Source of the DNA: Nocardioides massiliensis
Lineage (GTDB): Bacteria; Actinomycetota; Actinomycetes; Propionibacteriales; Nocardioidaceae
Assembly: GCF_030811215.1 (NCBI RefSeq)
Contig: NZ_JAUSQM010000001.1
Span: 3,038,001-3,102,000 of the forward strand
Direction: 5' to 3'
DNA: 64,000 bases
A model generated the notes under the pieces. The model saw only the letters and a program-made list of their open reading frames with translations. It did no database searches and was not told the origin of the DNA. Of the stretch, positions 53,916 through 62,775 are shown in pieces. A program made the position numbers and the translations under genes. Every line of letters starts with the position of its first letter. The stretch's first letter is position 1.

Positions 53916-54176
53916 ATGACCCACCAGGCCCTCGCCCAAGCAGCACGACTGGCACCCGTCGTCGAGCGCGTCCACGGCAAGAACCACCCGGAGATGACCC
54001 GCGTGCGCCAGCTCACCGAGCAGCTGATGGCCACCGTCGATCCGACCAGGACCGCGGCTCTCTTCGCAGAGCTGCGCGCGGTGACGGACAACTACGAAGT
54101 CCCCGGTGACGTCTGCGAAGCATTCGAGGCGACGTACCAGTCCCTGGCGGCGGCCGACGCCCAACAGGCTGCGTGA
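53916..54176 (+). CDS. Small helical protein next to cupin, unknown
   Basis: An 86-residue protein, largely helical: VERVHGKNHPEMTRVRQLTEQL and FAELRAVTDNYEVPGDVCEAFEATYQSL. The HGKNHPE and DVC motifs look conserved-family-like (as in iron-sulfur repair-linked helical proteins), but I cannot assign a function. It has GAAAGGACGG upstream and forms an operon with the cupin gene 26 nt downstream. Confidence 0.6.
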   Translation: MTHQALAQAARLAPVVERVHGKNHPEMTRVRQLTEQLMATVDPTRTAALFAELRAVTDNYEVPGDVCEAFEATYQSLAAADAQQAA

Positions 54177-54201
54177 GGCCAGCGAGCGAAAGACGAGCAC
54201 G

Positions 54202-54483
54202 ATGACCACAACGACCCCACTCGCCGAAGGCTCGGCCCTCGTCGCCAAGCGCATGCAGGCCTCCTCGGGCCAGTCGTTCCCGCGGCACCGGGCGTCCGCC
54301 GAGTCCGCCCTGGTGGTGACCGCGGGGCGATGCACCATCCGCTTCGCCGACCGTCTTCAGGAGCTGAGTGCTGGAGAGACGGCTGTCATCCCTGCCGGCG
54401 ACTGGCACCAGGTCGAGGCAGACACGGACTTCTCGGCCGTCCACGTCATGCCGAGGGACATCCGCTTCACGTTCTCCGCGTGA
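54202..54483 (+). CDS. Small cupin-domain protein
   Basis: A 93-residue single cupin barrel. FPRHRASAESALVVTAGRC holds the first cupin motif (one histidine, one glutamate) and AVIPAGDWHQVEA the second. Such small cupins bind one metal and serve as sensors or simple enzymes; here the neighbours point to metal or redox stress. Start ATG 54202. Confidence 0.75.
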   Translation: MTTTTPLAEGSALVAKRMQASSGQSFPRHRASAESALVVTAGRCTIRFADRLQELSAGETAVIPAGDWHQVEADTDFSAVHVMPRDIRFTFSA

Positions 54484-54742
54484 GCTCGAGCGCATCCTTC
54501 CCCGAGGCCGACCTTGGCTTCGCCCGGCCCGCCCCGATCACCATCACGGCGGAACTCAGGGCATCGGCGATCGCCATGTGCAGGTCCGTACAGAACTTTC
54601 CAAAGGGTCCTAGTCGGCGAGCACCGACGTGTTCCGCCTTCCTAGGGCGGCCGGCGCCGACGGCAGGCGCTGGCGGCACCTCCCCCGTCGCGGCAGACTC
54701 CTGACCCACCGCTGCATTCGTCAGATCCCCAGCTCCGGGAAT
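54484..54742. other. Spacer before the copper ATPase operator
   Basis: No gene is supported between the cupin stop and the operator at 54743. Frames open on the minus strand show no motif. An imperfect hairpin CGGCCGGCGCCG lies near 54648-54660. Confidence 0.45.
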
Positions 54743-54759
54743 ATACCCCCAGGGGGTAT
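54743..54759. promoter_or_regulatory. CsoR-type operator ATACCCCCAGGGGGTAT
   Basis: A perfect 17-nt palindrome of the C5/G5 type recognised by CsoR copper-sensing repressors, 39 nt upstream of the CopB-type ATPase start. Copper would release the repressor and induce the ATPase and chaperone. No csoR gene lies in this window. Confidence 0.75.
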
Positions 54760-54798
54760 GGTTGCGGTGGTCAAAACCAAGCGGGTCAACGGAAGGCC

Positions 54799-56946
54799 AT
54801 GACGATGACCACCCCCCACCATCACGATCACCACGGCCACGGCGACACTGCGCACGATGAGCACGCGGATCACGGGGCCCCCGTGAATCACGACGGGCAT
54901 GGTGATCACGCGAGCCACGGCGGGCACGACAGCCATGGCGGGCACGGAGGGCACGGCGACCACGTCGGGATGTTCCGTCGCCTGTTCTGGGGCTCACTGG
55001 TCCTGGCCATCCCGACGGTCGTGCTGTCGCAGATGTTCGCCCACCTGATCGGCTACGAACTGCCAGACATCCCCGGCCTGGCGTGGGTGCCGGCCATCCT
55101 CGGCACCATCCTCTACGCCTGGTTCGGGCGCCCCTTCCTGACCGGCGCGGTCTCCGAGATCCGCTCGCGCCAGCCCGGCATGATGCTGCTGGTCGCCCTC
55201 GCCATCACGGTCGCCTCCGTGGCCTCCTGGGGCGCGCGACTCGGCCTGCTCCCCCACGACCTCGAGTTCTGGTGGGAACTGGCACTGCTCGTGGTGATCA
55301 TGCTCTTGGGCCACTGGATCGAGATGCGCTCGTTGGTGCGTACGACGTCCGCCCTCGACTCCCTGGCAACACTGTTGCCCGACGAGGCCGAGAGGGTCGA
55401 GGGCGAGGAGATCGTCGTGGTCTCCCCCACCGATCTGCGCGTCGGCGACGTCATCGTGGTCCGCCCGGGCGGCAGCGTGGCAGCCGACGGGCGCGTGGTC
55501 AGCGGCTCGGCCTCGATGGACGAGTCGATGATCACCGGCGAGTCCCTGCCCGTACGCCGAGAGACCGGCGCCACCGTCGTGGCCGGCACCATCGCCACCG
55601 ACTCGGGTCTGCGGGTCGAAGTCACCGCCGTGGGTGACCAGACCGCGCTGGCCGGAATTCAAAAACTCGTCGCGGACGCACAGGCATCTTCCTCGCGTGC
55701 CCAGCGTTTAGCCGACCAGGCGGCAGGGTGGCTGTTCTGGTACGCACTGGGCTCCGCCGTGGTCACCTTCGCCGTCTGGTCGCTCATTGGGCTGCCCGAG
55801 GACGGCCTCGTCCGCACCATCACCGTGCTGGTCATCGCCTGCCCCCACGCACTCGGCCTGGCGATCCCTCTGGTCATCTCGATCTCGACCGAGCGCGCGG
55901 CTCGGGCCGGCGTACTGGTCAAGGACCGCCTCGCGATGGAATCCATGCGCACCGTCGACAGCGTCCTGTTCGACAAGACCGGCACGCTGACCAAGGGTCA
56001 GCCGACCGTCACCGCCATCGAATTGTCCACCGACACCACCCTGGACGCCGATGAGGTGCTGCGCCTGGCCGCAGCCGCCGAAGCAGACTCCGAGCACCCG
56101 TTGGCCCAAGCCATCGTCCGCGCGGCCGAGAAGAAGGGGCTGGCGCTGCCTCCGTCCAGCGACTTCTCCTCGCACCCCGCTGAGGGCGTCACTGCGGTCG
56201 TGGACGGGAAGACCGTGCACGTCGGCGGTCCTGCACTCCTGGCCCGCGAGGGTGTCGCCGAGCTACCCATCGCAGATACCTGGCGCGAGCACGGCGCGAT
56301 CATCCTCCACGTGGTGGTGGACGGCGCCGTCGTTGGCGGCCTGAGTCTCGCCGACGAGATCCGCGAAGAGTCGCGCGCCGCGATCAACGCCCTACACGAG
56401 CGTGGCATCGAGGTCGTCATGATCACGGGCGACGCCGAGGCGGTGGCCAACACCGTCGCCGCCGAGCTCGGCATCGACCGGGTGTACGCCGGCGTGCGTC
56501 CCGAGGACAAGGCATCCAAGGTCGCCCAGCTCCAGCAGGAAGGACGTGCGGTCGCGATGGTCGGCGACGGCGTCAACGATGCACCGGCTCTCGCCCAGGC
56601 GGACGTCGGCATCGCGATCGGGGCAGGCACCGACGTCGCGATCGGGTCCGCCGGGATCATCCTGGCTTCCGACGACCCCCGCGCGGTCCTGTCGATCATC
56701 GAGCTGTCCAAGGCGACCTACCGCAAGAGCATCCAGAACCTGGCGTGGGGCGCGGGCTACAACCTCGCCGCGGTCCCGCTCGCGGCCGGGGTCCTGGCGC
56801 CGATCGGGTTCGTGCTGCCGATGTCGGTAGGAGCGATCCTGATGTCCGCCTCCACCGTGGTCGTCGCGCTCAACGCACAACTCCTGCGACGACTGGACCT
56901 TGCCCCCGCACGTCTCGCGCCGACCAACCAGCCCAGCAACGCCTGA
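54799..56946 (+). CDS. copB: Copper-exporting P1B-type ATPase (CopB-like, His-rich)
   Basis: The 715-residue P-type ATPase has 18 histidines in its first 55 residues, a metal-binding tail typical of CopB/P1B-3. The transport site is CPH (348-350) rather than CPC, which also marks P1B-3. Phosphorylation motif DKTGT has D392; TGES lies at 247, MVGDGVNDAPAL near 590, and eight membrane helices are expected. It exports copper (or silver) from the cytosol. The CsoR-like operator and following CxxC chaperone support this. Confidence 0.93.
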   Translation: MTMTTPHHHDHHGHGDTAHDEHADHGAPVNHDGHGDHASHGGHDSHGGHGGHGDHVGMFRRLFWGSLVLAIPTVVLSQMFAHLIGYELPDIPGLAWVPAILGTILYAWFGRPFLTGAVSEIRSRQPGMMLLVALAITVASVASWGARLGLLPHDLEFWWELALLVVIMLLGHWIEMRSLVRTTSALDSLATLLPDEAERVEGEEIVVVSPTDLRVGDVIVVRPGGSVAADGRVVSGSASMDESMITGESLPVRRETGATVVAGTIATDSGLRVEVTAVGDQTALAGIQKLVADAQASSSRAQRLADQAAGWLFWYALGSAVVTFAVWSLIGLPEDGLVRTITVLVIACPHALGLAIPLVISISTERAARAGVLVKDRLAMESMRTVDSVLFDKTGTLTKGQPTVTAIELSTDTTLDADEVLRLAAAAEADSEHPLAQAIVRAAEKKGLALPPSSDFSSHPAEGVTAVVDGKTVHVGGPALLAREGVAELPIADTWREHGAIILHVVVDGAVVGGLSLADEIREESRAAINALHERGIEVVMITGDAEAVANTVAAELGIDRVYAGVRPEDKASKVAQLQQEGRAVAMVGDGVNDAPALAQADVGIAIGAGTDVAIGSAGIILASDDPRAVLSIIELSKATYRKSIQNLAWGAGYNLAAVPLAAGVLAPIGFVLPMSVGAILMSASTVVVALNAQLLRRLDLAPARLAPTNQPSNA

Positions 56947-56978
56947 CCCTCGGGTCGAACCCACCGAAAGGACGCACC

Positions 56979-57254
56979 ATGTGCACCTCCTGCAACTGCT
57001 CCACCGCCGGAACGCAGACCATCGACATCAGCACGCCTGAGGCCGCTCAGACCTGGTCCGAGGAGTTCACCCTCACCGGCGTGACCTGCGGCGGGTGCGC
57101 CGGCAACGTCACCGATGCGGTCACGAACGTTGAGGGAGTCGACCGCGCCGAGGTCGATGTGGCCAGATCAACGCTCACTGTCCACGCCCCCAGCGCGGTC
57201 CCGCGCGAGGCTATCGCCGCCGCTGTCAGCGCCGCCGGCTACGGGATGGGCTGA
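56979..57254 (+). CDS. Copper chaperone, heavy-metal-associated domain
   Basis: A 91-residue CopZ-like protein. The HMA domain (about 27-91) has the metal motif GVTCGGCAGN (C37, C40), and the N-terminal tail adds CTSCNC, three more cysteines that may bind copper. It presumably delivers Cu(I) to the ATPase encoded just upstream. ATG 56979 follows GAAAGGACG. Confidence 0.88.
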   Translation: MCTSCNCSTAGTQTIDISTPEAAQTWSEEFTLTGVTCGGCAGNVTDAVTNVEGVDRAEVDVARSTLTVHAPSAVPREAIAAAVSAAGYGMG

Positions 57255-57290
57255 GCCGGCCACCCGTCCCGAGCATGGCACCGCCGTGTC

Positions 57291-57340
57291 AACGAAACGC
57301 TGGCGATCGGACCTCAACGGTCCGATCGCCAGCGTTCGTT
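57291..57340. terminator. Bidirectional terminator between copZ-like and DUF305 genes
   Basis: A 16-bp perfect stem (CGCTGGCGATCGGACC at 298-313 of this kilobase with its complement at 319-334) closes a 5-nt loop, extended by AACGAA/TTCGTT flanks with a one-base bulge. It lies between convergent genes and can stop both. Confidence 0.85.
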
Positions 57341-57353
57341 TGACGGAGCAGTG

Positions 57354-57965
57354 TCAGGAACCGAGCATCGACTTCATCTCGTCGATCTCGGCGGCTTGGC
57401 CGGTGATGATCGTGTCGGCCAGTTCGACGGCGTCCGGGAACTTGCCGTCCTCCTTCTCGGTTTCGGCCATCTCGACCGCGCCCTCGTGGTGCTCGATCAT
57501 CATCTCCAGCCACATCCGCTCGAACTCCGCACCCTCGGCGGACTCAAGGGAGTCCATGTCCTCGGCACTCATCATCCCGGGCATGTCGGAGTCCATCTCC
57601 ATGCCACCGTCGCCGTGTGCGTTCGCGTGGTCGCGCGTCGTCTCGGGAATCGGTTGGGACCAGTCTCGGAGCCAGCCGGCGAGAGTTTCGATCTCGGGAC
57701 CTTGGGCCATGCGGATCTGCTCGGCGAGAGTTGCCAGTTCGGGCGACACGTCCTTGCCTTCGATGAGGTCGACCATGCTCAGCGCCTGGGCGTGGTGCTG
57801 AATCATCTCGGTGGCGAAGTCGACGTCGGCCTGGTTGAAGTCTTCGTCCTCGGCGATCTCCGAAGAGGAGCCGCTGGAACTGTCGTTGTCGGTGCCGTTG
57901 CCGCATGCCGCGAGTCCGAACGCGGTGGTGAGCGCGATGAGCAGCGCAATGAGCTTCTTGATCAT
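57354..57965 (-). CDS. DUF305 lipoprotein, copper island
   Basis: A 203-residue lipoprotein (signal peptide with lipobox LAACG, about residue 21). The DUF305 domain is seen in FATEMIQHHAQALSMVDL and, later, MWLEMMIEHHEGAVEMA, a repeated HH-containing helix pair that may bind metal; the middle is Met/Asp-rich (MEMDSDMPGMMSAEDMD). DUF305 genes sit with copper oxidases in many actinobacteria. It follows the multicopper oxidase gene direction (minus) downstream of it. Confidence 0.87.
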   Translation of the reverse strand: MIKKLIALLIALTTAFGLAACGNGTDNDSSSGSSSEIAEDEDFNQADVDFATEMIQHHAQALSMVDLIEGKDVSPELATLAEQIRMAQGPEIETLAGWLRDWSQPIPETTRDHANAHGDGGMEMDSDMPGMMSAEDMDSLESAEGAEFERMWLEMMIEHHEGAVEMAETEKEDGKFPDAVELADTIITGQAAEIDEMKSMLGS

Positions 57966-58023
57966 GGGTTTCTCCTCATTGGATCTGGCCGATGGGCGGT
58001 GCACGCGGTTGAGGTGCGGCCGG

Positions 58024-59523
58024 CTATGTCGCGTAATTGAGGGCGATCATCATTCCTGCCTCGGCGTGGTAGATGTTGTGGCAGTGCGCCATCCAGTCAC
58101 CGGGGTTATCTGCGTCGAAGTCGACATCGATGGTGCGCATTGGTGGGATGAGAACGGTGTCCTCGCGCAGGCCGTTGGGCAGGGCGAATGTGTGGCCGTG
58201 CAGGTGCATGGGGTGGGTCATCATGGTCATGTTCATCATCTGTAGCCGGGTTCGGGTGCCTCGGGTGAGGGACAGCGGGCTGTTCTTCCCGAATGGCTTG
58301 CCGTTGATGGTCCAGACGTAGGGCTGCATCTGGCCGGCGAGGTGGAGCATCTGGTGGTCGTCAGGGTCCTTGGGATCCAGGCGTGAGGATTCCGTGGGCC
58401 GGAGCTCGGTGCCGAACAGCACCCGCCCGTCGAGCTCGGCCAGGCTCGCATCTACTGCGGGTGCCTGGCCCGGGCCGGTGCGGATGAGCGCGCGCGCTCG
58501 ACCCGCCTTCCCGAAAGGTGCCGCCACAAGCGGAAAGACTCCGTCACCCAGGGTGACCTCGACGTCGTACCGCTCCCCCATCCCGATGTAGAGGGCATCT
58601 GTCGTCACCGGCTCCACAGCCCACCCGTCCGTGGCAGTCACGGTCATCCGGTGACCACCGAGAGCCACGGCGAAGATGGTGTCTGCGCCGGCATTGATCA
58701 TCCTGATCCGGACACGTTGACCAGGCTTGGCCCGCAACACGTCGGGATCAGCCGGGGTACGGCCGTTGATCAGATAGTGGGGGTAGACGACGTCGCCAGC
58801 ATCGCCGAACGGCAGCTTGCCACTCATGGCCATGCCACCCGAGCCGTGATCCATGCCGCCCATGTTCCCGTGATGCATGCCGGCGCCTTGACCGCCGGTG
58901 AGGTCGGTGAACACCTCGTCGGGAGTGGTGCCGGTGCCGTCGATCCAGTCATCGAGCACCACGACCCATTCGGCGTCGTAGCGACCGGGTTCGGACGGGT
59001 CGTCGATGATCAGCGGGGCGTAGAGACCGCGATCGAGTTGCACGCCAACGTGAGGGTGGAAGAAGTAGGTGCCTGGGTCAGGCGCGGTGAACTCGTAGGT
59101 GTAGGCAGCACCCGGTCTGACCGGGTCTTGTGTCTGTCCGGGGACGCCGTCGGCAACGTTACGCAGCCGGATGCCATGCCAGTGAATCGTGGTGTCTTCG
59201 GGCAGCTGGTTGTCCAAGGTGATGCGCAGCATGTCGCCTGCCGTGGCACGCAGCAGGGGCCCGGGAGCTGCGTCCCCGTAGGCCCACGTGTCCACCATGA
59301 CCCCACCCAGGTCAAGCGTCGTGGGCTTGGCGACGAGCGACTTGGTGACCACGTTCTGTCCCGGCGCAGGATTCAGGGTGGGCGCCGGTCCGATCGGACT
59401 CGACGCCGGACTCGGGCTCTTCGAGCACGCCGAGAGGGCCATCGTGCCGACGGTGGCGAGTCCGCCGAGCAGCAATGACCTCCGGGACGCCATGGGCTGC
59501 GGGAGGCTGGGTCGGGCATTCAC
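58024..59523 (-). CDS. Multicopper oxidase with twin-arginine signal
   Basis: The 499-residue protein has a Tat signal (SRRSLLLGG) ending in SAC, so it may be a lipoprotein. Copper-ligand motifs are HWHG, FHPH, HPMHLHGH and HCHNIYHAEAGMM, the last giving the type 1 site. A Gly/Met/His-rich insert (HHGNMGGMDHGSGGMAM, about 230) resembles copper-oxidase methionine loops. It likely oxidises Cu(I) in the periplasm-side space. GTG 59523 follows CAGGAG. Confidence 0.92.
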   Translation of the reverse strand: MNARPSLPQPMASRRSLLLGGLATVGTMALSACSKSPSPASSPIGPAPTLNPAPGQNVVTKSLVAKPTTLDLGGVMVDTWAYGDAAPGPLLRATAGDMLRITLDNQLPEDTTIHWHGIRLRNVADGVPGQTQDPVRPGAAYTYEFTAPDPGTYFFHPHVGVQLDRGLYAPLIIDDPSEPGRYDAEWVVVLDDWIDGTGTTPDEVFTDLTGGQGAGMHHGNMGGMDHGSGGMAMSGKLPFGDAGDVVYPHYLINGRTPADPDVLRAKPGQRVRIRMINAGADTIFAVALGGHRMTVTATDGWAVEPVTTDALYIGMGERYDVEVTLGDGVFPLVAAPFGKAGRARALIRTGPGQAPAVDASLAELDGRVLFGTELRPTESSRLDPKDPDDHQMLHLAGQMQPYVWTINGKPFGKNSPLSLTRGTRTRLQMMNMTMMTHPMHLHGHTFALPNGLREDTVLIPPMRTIDVDFDADNPGDWMAHCHNIYHAEAGMMIALNYAT

Positions 59524-59562
59524 AGATGAACGTCTCCTGGGAGGATCTGGGCCAGACGGACG

Positions 59563-59799
59563 TCAGTGCCCATCGCTGATGAGGCGGCGTGCGGTCGCGT
59601 AGTCCTCCGTGTTGATGTCACCGCGCGCCAGGCGTGTGTCCAGTTCAGCCAAGGCACTGGGCCGTGGCGGGAATGCGTCAGGGCGCCTTCCGCTGAAGGA
59701 GTGCCGCACCACCAGGGCTACCAGCGTCCACACGCCGGCAAGTCCCAGGATCATCACCAGCCACATCAGCCAGCCCATCCCGTAGCTATCGCTCCACAT
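59563..59799 (-). CDS. SHOCT-domain small membrane protein
   Basis: A 78-residue protein with one membrane helix (MGWLMWLVMILGLAGVWTLVALV) and a C-terminal SHOCT motif (ALAELDTRLARGDINTEDYATARRLI). SHOCT peptides often accompany copper and metal-resistance genes. Upstream of the multicopper oxidase by 39 nt, same strand, so probably co-transcribed. ATG 59799 is preferred over a longer start. Confidence 0.82.
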   Translation of the reverse strand: MWSDSYGMGWLMWLVMILGLAGVWTLVALVVRHSFSGRRPDAFPPRPSALAELDTRLARGDINTEDYATARRLISDGH

Positions 59800-59939
59800 C
59801 CTGGGTTCCTTTCTTTCCCACGCGCCTGACTCCACTGTCTCCCTGGTGTCTGATGCAGTGGTCACCGTTTGACGAAGATCCGATCAAGGTTGCTGACCTG
59901 CGTCGTGGCTTGCTTCGGCTCATACGGGAGACTGGCCTC

Positions 59940-60665
59940 ATGACCCACCCGCCTGCAGCTACTGCGACCACTGCTGGGGACGTCTTGATCGTCGACGATG
60001 AGGAGGCCCTTGCGCGGGTCGTGGCGTCGTACATCGAGGCCGCGGGCTTTTCGGTCCGGCTGGCGCACACCGGGCCCGATGCCGTCGCCATGGCTGCGCA
60101 GGATCCCGCCGTGGTCATCCTGGATCTGGGGTTGCCGGGTCTGGACGGTGTCGAGGTCTGCCGTCAGATCCGCACCCGGTCGGACTGCTACGTCCTCATG
60201 CTGACCGCTCGCAGCGACGAGGTGGACAAGCTCATCGGACTCTCGGTCGGCGCTGACGACTACATGACCAAGCCCTTCAGCCCACGTGAACTCGTCGCCC
60301 GGGTCCAGGTGCTGATGCGGCGCCCGCGTGCCGCTGTCCCAGCTTCGACACCGGATCTTCCTGACCCGGTACGAGTTGGCCCTCTGAGCATTGACCTCCA
60401 CATCCGGGAGGTGTTGCTCGATGGGGTGGTCATCGACCTCACCCGCACCGAGTTCGACGTTCTTGCTGCACTGGCCGCGCAACCCCGCGTTGCGTTTCGG
60501 CGCCTGCAGATCCTGCAGTCGGTGTGGGGCGCATCCTGGATAGGCGACGAACATGTCATCGATGTCCACGTCGGACACATCCGCCGGAAGCTGGATGATG
60601 ACCCCACCACGCCTCGGTTCATCGAGACCGTTCGCGGTGTGGGCTACCGATTGGGCAGAGGATGA
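59940..60665 (+). CDS. OmpR-family response regulator
   Basis: A 241-residue regulator. The receiver domain has the phosphorylation aspartate D62 (VVILDLGLPG) and the conserved lysine in YMTKPF (about 113). The winged-helix DNA-binding domain follows (about 140-240: RTEFDVLAALAAQPRVAFRR, VDVHVGHIRRKLDDDP, VRGVGYRL). GGGAG precedes ATG 59940. Its stop overlaps the kinase start (ATGA). It is divergent from the SHOCT/oxidase unit and likely senses copper or envelope stress. Confidence 0.92.
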   Translation: MTHPPAATATTAGDVLIVDDEEALARVVASYIEAAGFSVRLAHTGPDAVAMAAQDPAVVILDLGLPGLDGVEVCRQIRTRSDCYVLMLTARSDEVDKLIGLSVGADDYMTKPFSPRELVARVQVLMRRPRAAVPASTPDLPDPVRVGPLSIDLHIREVLLDGVVIDLTRTEFDVLAALAAQPRVAFRRLQILQSVWGASWIGDEHVIDVHVGHIRRKLDDDPTTPRFIETVRGVGYRLGRG

Positions 60666-61774
60666 GTCGGCAGGCTCGGGCGGCGGGGCGCACCATCGGC
60701 ACGCGTCTCCTGTCCGCCCAAGCGCTCGTGTTGATTGCGAGCATCGGCACGGCGGCGGCTGTAGCGGCTGTCGTCGGGCCGCCGCTGTTCCACGCCCACC
60801 TCCTCGAGAGTGGGCATGTCGAGAACTCACCCGAGATGATCCACATCGAGATGGCCTACCGAGAGGCCAACCTGGTTGCGTTTGGTTTCGCCGTCGTCGT
60901 CGCCATCGCGTGTTCGTTGGCCGTGAGCTTGTACCTCGCCCGACGCATTCAGGACCCGCTCAGCGATCTGGCCGAGGCCGCCGGCGACATGGCCGGAGGC
61001 CACTACGACGTACGCCTACCCGCGACAGCCGCGGGGCCGGAACTCGACGCCGTGGTCACCGCCTTCAACACCATGGCTGAACAACTCGAGCACACCGAGG
61101 ACACCCGGCGTCGACTGCTCAGTGACCTGGGCCATGAGATGAGGACGCCCCTCAGCACCGTGCGTGCGTACCTGGAGTCCGTCGATGACGGCGTCCGCCA
61201 ATGGGACGAGGAGACCCGCGAAGTCCTCCACGACCAAGTGGCCCGGCTAAGCATGCTCGCTACCGACGTTGCCGATGTGTCCGCAGCCGAGGAAGGCCGC
61301 ATCGCCCTCGACTGCGAAGAAGTCGACGTAGGCGCACTGCTGGAATCCGCAGTCAGCGCCAGCCACAGCTCGTACGAAAAGGCCGGCGTCGACCTGGTGG
61401 TGACCGGACCGTCAAGCACCTGCTCAGTCCGTGCGGATGACCGTCGACTTGGGCAGGTCCTCACCAACCTCCTTGACAACGCCCTGCGGCACAGCCATTC
61501 GGGCCAGAGCGTCACCCTGTCGGCGCAGGTCACCGGCCCGACGGTCGAAATCTCCGTGTCCGACCACGGCGACGGCATCCCGGCCGAGCAGCTGAACCAC
61601 GTCTTCGAACGGTTCTACCGCGGAGACAGCGCACGTCACCACACCGGGCACCGGTCAGGGATCGGACTCACCATCAGCAAGGCAATCGTCGAGGCCCATC
61701 AAGGACGGATCCGGGTCGAGAGCGCCGGTGCCGGCGAGGGGGCCAAGGTCACCTTTGCGTTGCCGCAGATCTGA
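60662..61774 (+). CDS. Sensor histidine kinase (HAMP type)
   Basis: A 370-residue membrane kinase. Two helices (about 15-40 and 73-93) frame a short extracytoplasmic loop of about 30 residues; HAMP follows (about 95-145), then HisKA with H158 in LGHEMRTPL, and the HATPase domain with NLLDNALRHS (N box), DHGDGIP (G1) and GIGLTISKAIVEAHQG (G2). The small sensor loop has few Cys/His ligands, so the signal is uncertain; context suggests copper. Confidence 0.92.
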   Translation: MSRQARAAGRTIGTRLLSAQALVLIASIGTAAAVAAVVGPPLFHAHLLESGHVENSPEMIHIEMAYREANLVAFGFAVVVAIACSLAVSLYLARRIQDPLSDLAEAAGDMAGGHYDVRLPATAAGPELDAVVTAFNTMAEQLEHTEDTRRRLLSDLGHEMRTPLSTVRAYLESVDDGVRQWDEETREVLHDQVARLSMLATDVADVSAAEEGRIALDCEEVDVGALLESAVSASHSSYEKAGVDLVVTGPSSTCSVRADDRRLGQVLTNLLDNALRHSHSGQSVTLSAQVTGPTVEISVSDHGDGIPAEQLNHVFERFYRGDSARHHTGHRSGIGLTISKAIVEAHQGRIRVESAGAGEGAKVTFALPQI

Positions 61775-61780
61775 GCTCGG

Positions 61781-62359
61781 TTACACGTTCTGTTGCGATG
61801 CGCTGGTCACCCTCGCAAAGACCTCGGGGGGACCGCTCGAGGTGAGGATGAGAACCTCGTAGGGCTCGAACTCCTTCCCCATCTCCATCCCGGGCGTGCC
61901 CACCGGCATCGCCGGAACCGTCAGCCCACGGGAGCCGGCAGGCGGATTCTTCAGGTACTCCAAGATGAACCTCACCGGGACGTGCCCGACGAACACGGTG
62001 CCGGCTGCATTCAACGCCAGATGACACGACTGAAGATCCACCGCGATGTCGTGCTCGGAAAACACGTTGCCTAAGACCTCAGGATGCTCGATCGCAATCG
62101 AGAAGCCGTTCTGTTCCGCATGCTCCACCCATCCCCCGCAGCACCCACACGAGGGGTCCTTGAACACGGTGAACGCCAGGAGAGCCGGATCCACGCCGTA
62201 CTTCTCAACGTTCTCCGGCACAGCGGTGGGCGGCGTTGGCGACGTCGCGTCGGCACCGAGGGTTGAGGAGTCAGGCTCCCGGCCACACCCCGTCACGAGG
62301 GCGATTGCTCCCACCCCGAACAGGCCCATTAACGCGCGACGACTCACGGAGTGGCTCAT
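61781..62359 (-). CDS. DUF411 lipoprotein (metal-binding)
   Basis: A 192-residue protein with a Tat/lipoprotein signal (SRRALMGLFGVGAIALVTGCG). The DUF411 domain carries FKDPSCGCCGGWVEH (CxCC near residue 72) and later CHLAL...VFVGHVPVRFILEYL. DUF411 proteins (CopG-like) bind copper in the envelope. ATG 62359 places the signal at the N-terminus; it is convergent with the kinase gene. It completes the copper island. Confidence 0.88.
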   Translation of the reverse strand: MSHSVSRRALMGLFGVGAIALVTGCGREPDSSTLGADATSPTPPTAVPENVEKYGVDPALLAFTVFKDPSCGCCGGWVEHAEQNGFSIAIEHPEVLGNVFSEHDIAVDLQSCHLALNAAGTVFVGHVPVRFILEYLKNPPAGSRGLTVPAMPVGTPGMEMGKEFEPYEVLILTSSGPPEVFARVTSASQQNV

Positions 62360-62775
62360 GAACTGAGCGTAGGCAGCTTCGCAGCCACCGCCGCACGGGG
62401 AGCCCTCACCGCTAACGACCTTGATCAGACCTTCATCGAACCTGGCCGAACGCTTCATGAGCACGGGCAACACTTCGAATATGAGCCCACGCGACGCACA
62501 CAAGAGCGGTGTTATCAGCGCCCGAAGCGCTACCGGCTCACATGACCTCCTACCAGTGGCGGGCTGCGTCGCCCTGACTGCCACGACGCGGCTGTTCATC
62601 AAGGCGTTCGGCAACTGAGTCGAATTCGCCCCAAAAGCGGGCGTGCCGTCGGCGCAGACTTCCCCCGGGCAGCCGCCGGCACGCCCAACTCTCAGGGACG
62701 GCCCACCGTCAAGGGCGGGAAGCTTGCACTCGGCGACGTGAACAGCGAGAACAAGACTCGTGTACGGGTAGCGAC
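62360..62775. other. 416-nt region without a clear gene
   Basis: No coding region is convincing. A 10-bp inverted repeat (GGGCGTGCCG at 62639 and CGGCACGCCC at 62677) with a long loop could be a terminator or RNA structure. A GC drop and loose codon pattern near 62421-62618 suggest possibly decayed sequence. Confidence 0.45.
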
